Shown in pieces: positions 61,251 through 64,000 of a DNA stretch of 64,000 bases. How positions within the stretch are numbered: position 1 is the first letter of the stretch; each line of letters begins with the position of its first letter. The stretch covers positions 1 to 64,000 of the forward strand of contig PLMN01000033.1 of assembly GCA_003141555.1 (NCBI GenBank), given 5' to 3'. Source of the DNA: Candidatus Aminicenantota bacterium. GTDB taxonomy: Bacteria; Acidobacteriota; Aminicenantia; Aminicenantales; UBA4085. Under the pieces are notes generated by a model. That model did not search any database and was not told the DNA's origin. It saw only the letters and a list, made by a program, of their open reading frames with translations. Made by a program: the position numbers and the translations under genes.

Positions 61251-64000
61251 TCAGAAGTGGTACCTCATCGTGAACAGAAATGACCGGACGCCCTCCGCGG
61301 TGTTGATCTGACCGTACGTGGTGTACTGACTGAACGTCCCGTCGGCATAAATATAGCCGCCGCGATCCTGATTCACGGTGAGTCGATTGAATCCGAGAAT
61401 GTTGAAGGCGTCGACATAGAACCCTAGGACTCCGAATCCGAACTTGAATTCCTTCTCGAGTCGGAGGTTCAGGATGTCGCTTGCGGGGTTTCTGATCGTT
61501 CCGGGCGCCTCGGCGTTGACCGTTATCGAGGCAGCTTTCGGAGCTACGCCGTCGACCGTGCTCGGGAAATAGACCGTCAAGGTTCGATTCGTCGGGGTGC
61601 CGTCCATGTGGACAAAGTAGCCACTCAAGTTGATCCTGTACGGAAGGACGATCGTGCCCATGAGCTTGACGATCAGGGGCCGGTCATAAGTCGTGCTTCC
61701 CCAAAGGTTGACGAGGTTGTTCGGGTTGGTCAAGAGGCCCGTCTGGGCTTTCCAAGAGCCCCACCCTCCGCCGATATTTCCGTAGCTCTTGGAATAGGTC
61801 ACGGAAGCCGAGAGCTGCCAGTTGTCGGACATCCTCTTGAAGGCCGTCCACTCGACGCCCCAGTATTCCCCTTTAAGCATCGAGATGTTCGTCCTATAAT
61901 TCTGGATGTTGGGGGCATTGGCCTTTTGCGCGTAGACAGTGATGGGCTTATCGTCCCCCGTCCCCAGCTTCGCGTCGGGACCGGGGTCGGTAACGGTATA
62001 GGGAAGCCATGTCGAGCCGCCTATGGGGTTATTCGTGTCCTCCTGCTCGGGGATATTCTTGTGCATCCGGTAGATGAATGTCAGACCGGAATTGAAGTCT
62101 TTGAAGAGTTCTCTCTGGATCCCCATGGTAAATTCATCGACGTAGGGAGAGCTCAGATTCGGATCCAGGAACTTCATGAGCTGGGCCGGATCCGTATTGA
62201 GCGATGCCGGGCGCTGAACGACCATGTAAGTATCGACGGCCGGGAGGTCGAATTTTCCGTTGTGATTGTTGTCAAACCAGATGGCGTAGATCGCGTTCTG
62301 CCACGGATCAAAGGCATGCGATCCAGTTGCCATGTCAGCGACATAATCGTCCTGATATCGGGCATAGTTGCCTTTCAAGGACGTCTTCCCGTCGCCCGTA
62401 AGGTCCAGGCTGAACCCGACTCTTGGCTGGATCCTGCCCCAGACGATTTCATTGTTGATGGCCGGAGCGGTCGTATCGGTCGTGGGGAAGAGATCGGGCG
62501 CCAGGGCTTGGGCCAACCCGTTGCCGTACGTATCGAACCACCCTTTTCGTATCTCCTCCGGTCGGCTTCCGGCGGACCGATCGTACCTCACGCCGAGATT
62601 GAGGGAGAGCCTCTTCCCGATGGTGATGATATCCTCGAAGAAAGCCCCGTATCTTTGGGCCGTGTCCAGCTGGGAATTTGAATCGATATTAGGCCCCAAA
62701 TTCTCTATGGCAACCACGCCCATATAAGGGGACGTATCGTTGTAGTACCAGGGCGTGTTTTTATACCAATAGGTATAGTAAGGCACTTGGCTGAAATACG
62801 ACGTCCGGGTCTTCCACCACGAATAGGTCGCTCCGACCTTGATCTGGTGATTGGCTCCGAGAAAGTTATCCAGGAACCGCGTCACGGTCAGGTCGACGTC
62901 GACCTTGTCCCGGGCGTAATCCTCATTCCAGGGGATGAGCCCCCATTCGGTTCCGTAGTAGCGGTCAACCGCGTCGGCTTCGAGCGGCCACCGGCCCTCC
63001 TCATACATATCCCGATTGTGCTGCGGGACGCTGACGTAGCCGACCCGGAGGTCGGCAAAGGTGTCCTGGTCGATGACGTAGTTCAGCACGTTGCTCAGGG
63101 TCTTCGGGAGGAATGAGGTCACATGGCCGTACGTCCAGGCTCGGTGGGGTGAGAACCACCAGGAATAGGGATCTTCCGTGTACTGGTACCAATCGAACAT
63201 CACCATGTACTTGATCTTGTCGGAGATCTGCGCGGTTAGCTTGCCGAACGCGTCATACGTATCCCGTTTGTAAGTGAAGGGACCGAAGGAGTTCCCGTCC
63301 CCGGCGGTGAAGGGGACGAAATTCGTCCCTCTCTCGAAATCCTTATAGCGGGCATTCGCGAAGAACCAGAGCCTGTCCTTGATGATCGGTCCGCCCAAGA
63401 CCGCGGATAGGTCATAGTTGTAGGTGTCAAAAATCGGATTTCCCAATTTTAGGGCGGTTAGCTGAGTGTTCGGAATGGTGCTGCTGAAGAGACTTTTCCC
63501 CGTACCAACGGCGGTAAAACCTCCGCTGAAGGCATTTCCGCCGGACTTGGTTACGACGTTGATGAAGCCGGCGCTCGCCTTACCCACGTCGGCGCCGTTG
63601 CCGCTCAGGACGAACTCGACCTCTTCGACGGCGTCAAAGGAGATCTCCGCGCCCTTGTAGCCGCGCAGAGGGTCGGTAATATCGACGCCATCGAGCATAT
63701 ACCGAGTCTCGACTAGGGAGGCCCCGTGGACGGAGACCATCGAGGATACGTCTCCGATCACGCTGGGAGCCGTTTGGACGAGGTCATAAATCGTCCTGGC
63801 GACCGGGAGATTCTGCAAGAGCTGGGTGGTGATGGTGGTCGACTCCTTGGATGACTTCATGTCGACCGTCGGAGGCGCCGCCGTGATGGTCAACTCGACC
63901 TGCTCCATCGCGGGCTTCAGTTCGAAATTCACGACAAAAGCAACTCCGACGCTAACGACGACTCCGGGCCTCTCCACTCCCTGAAATCCGGCCATCTTGA
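61251..64000 (-). CDS. TonB-dependent receptor, Oar-like (5' end outside window)
   Basis: At least 914 residues of an outer-membrane TonB-dependent receptor; the frame is still open at the window edge, so the N-terminus is missing. The visible start is the end of a carboxypeptidase-regulatory-like domain (FELKPAMEQVELTITAAPP). The plug follows (LLQNLPVARTIYDLVQTAPSV, MLDGVDITDP, VEEVEFVLSGNGADVGKASA, GFINVVTKSGGN), then a long beta barrel rich in aromatic-alternating strands. It ends in the outer-membrane insertion signature FTMRYHF. This Oar-like receptor type is common in Acidobacteriota-type bacteria and imports oligomers; the substrate is unknown. Confidence 0.93.
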   Translation of the reverse strand, partial: KMAGFQGVERPGVVVSVGVAFVVNFELKPAMEQVELTITAAPPTVDMKSSKESTTITTQLLQNLPVARTIYDLVQTAPSVIGDVSSMVSVHGASLVETRYMLDGVDITDPLRGYKGAEISFDAVEEVEFVLSGNGADVGKASAGFINVVTKSGGNAFSGGFTAVGTGKSLFSSTIPNTQLTALKLGNPIFDTYNYDLSAVLGGPIIKDRLWFFANARYKDFERGTNFVPFTAGDGNSFGPFTYKRDTYDAFGKLTAQISDKIKYMVMFDWYQYTEDPYSWWFSPHRAWTYGHVTSFLPKTLSNVLNYVIDQDTFADLRVGYVSVPQHNRDMYEEGRWPLEADAVDRYYGTEWGLIPWNEDYARDKVDVDLTVTRFLDNFLGANHQIKVGATYSWWKTRTSYFSQVPYYTYWYKNTPWYYNDTSPYMGVVAIENLGPNIDSNSQLDTAQRYGAFFEDIITIGKRLSLNLGVRYDRSAGSRPEEIRKGWFDTYGNGLAQALAPDLFPTTDTTAPAINNEIVWGRIQPRVGFSLDLTGDGKTSLKGNYARYQDDYVADMATGSHAFDPWQNAIYAIWFDNNHNGKFDLPAVDTYMVVQRPASLNTDPAQLMKFLDPNLSSPYVDEFTMGIQRELFKDFNSGLTFIYRMHKNIPEQEDTNNPIGGSTWLPYTVTDPGPDAKLGTGDDKPITVYAQKANAPNIQNYRTNISMLKGEYWGVEWTAFKRMSDNWQLSASVTYSKSYGNIGGGWGSWKAQTGLLTNPNNLVNLWGSTTYDRPLIVKLMGTIVLPYRINLSGYFVHMDGTPTNRTLTVYFPSTVDGVAPKAASITVNAEAPGTIRNPASDILNLRLEKEFKFGFGVLGFYVDAFNILGFNRLTVNQDRGGYIYADGTFSQYTTYGQINTAEGVRSFLFTMRYHF

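Overview
This 64 kb window is GC-rich DNA from a Gram-negative bacterium. A TonB-dependent receptor that ends in an aromatic residue, OmpA-type and lipoprotein genes, secreted glycosidases and a fermentative, hydrogen-handling gene set fit an anaerobic saccharolytic or proteolytic lineage of the Acidobacteriota/Aminicenantota kind. That placement is inference from gene content; no rRNA marker is present.

1-10.6 kb: polA, then a probable magnesium-homeostasis module on the + strand: an MgtA-type P-ATPase, a translationally coupled PTS-EIIA-like protein, an NRAMP-family carrier with the transition-metal motif replaced, and a soluble PRC/MgtE-N/CBS sensor without membrane domain. An AT-rich miniature inverted-repeat element sits at the 5' end of the P-ATPase. 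A two-domain GNAT protein follows on the - strand.

10.6-20.5 kb: an 11-gene operon for a group 4, energy-converting, membrane [NiFe] hydrogenase. It has three antiporter-like subunits, NuoJ/K/A/B/C/D/H-like subunits and a two-cluster ferredoxin subunit. A near-consensus promoter precedes it and a strong intrinsic terminator follows it.

20.5-30.2 kb (- strand): a large 115-kDa-class NAD glutamate dehydrogenase, then a hoxFUYH bidirectional NAD-linked [NiFe] hydrogenase operon continuing into a maturation protease, hypB and hypA. Together with the group 4 enzyme this suggests reductant from glutamate and other fermentation is balanced through H2, with NADH and ferredoxin pools served by different hydrogenases and ion pumping by the membrane complex.

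30.3-48.7 kb: a lipoprotein, an aldo/keto reductase with a YncE-like propeller protein, tRNA-Lys and tRNA-Glu, a chimeric gene remnant, a UroD-like protein with a GH106-type rhamnosidase, a divergent GH78-type rhamnosidase, a secreted glycosidase-like protein, a C1-like peptidase, a phosphoesterase, a second YncE-like protein and a secreted TIM-barrel-like protein. This is an exported carbohydrate and peptide processing region.

48.7-51.7 kb: a scarred region with three tRNA 3'-half-like fragments, a nested inverted repeat, an unknown secreted protein and an OmpA-domain protein.

51.7-64 kb: a TSUP transporter with an Ntn hydrolase-TPR protein, a Gfo/Idh/MocA oxidoreductase, an operon of archaeal-type GAPDH, PGK and a LarA-family protein, a GT-C glycosyltransferase fused to TPRs, and a TonB-dependent receptor cut by the window edge. 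Dispersed hairpin repeats (three copies of about 125 bp) and a 40-bp in-frame repeat shared by two unrelated proteins are the main non-genic signals.
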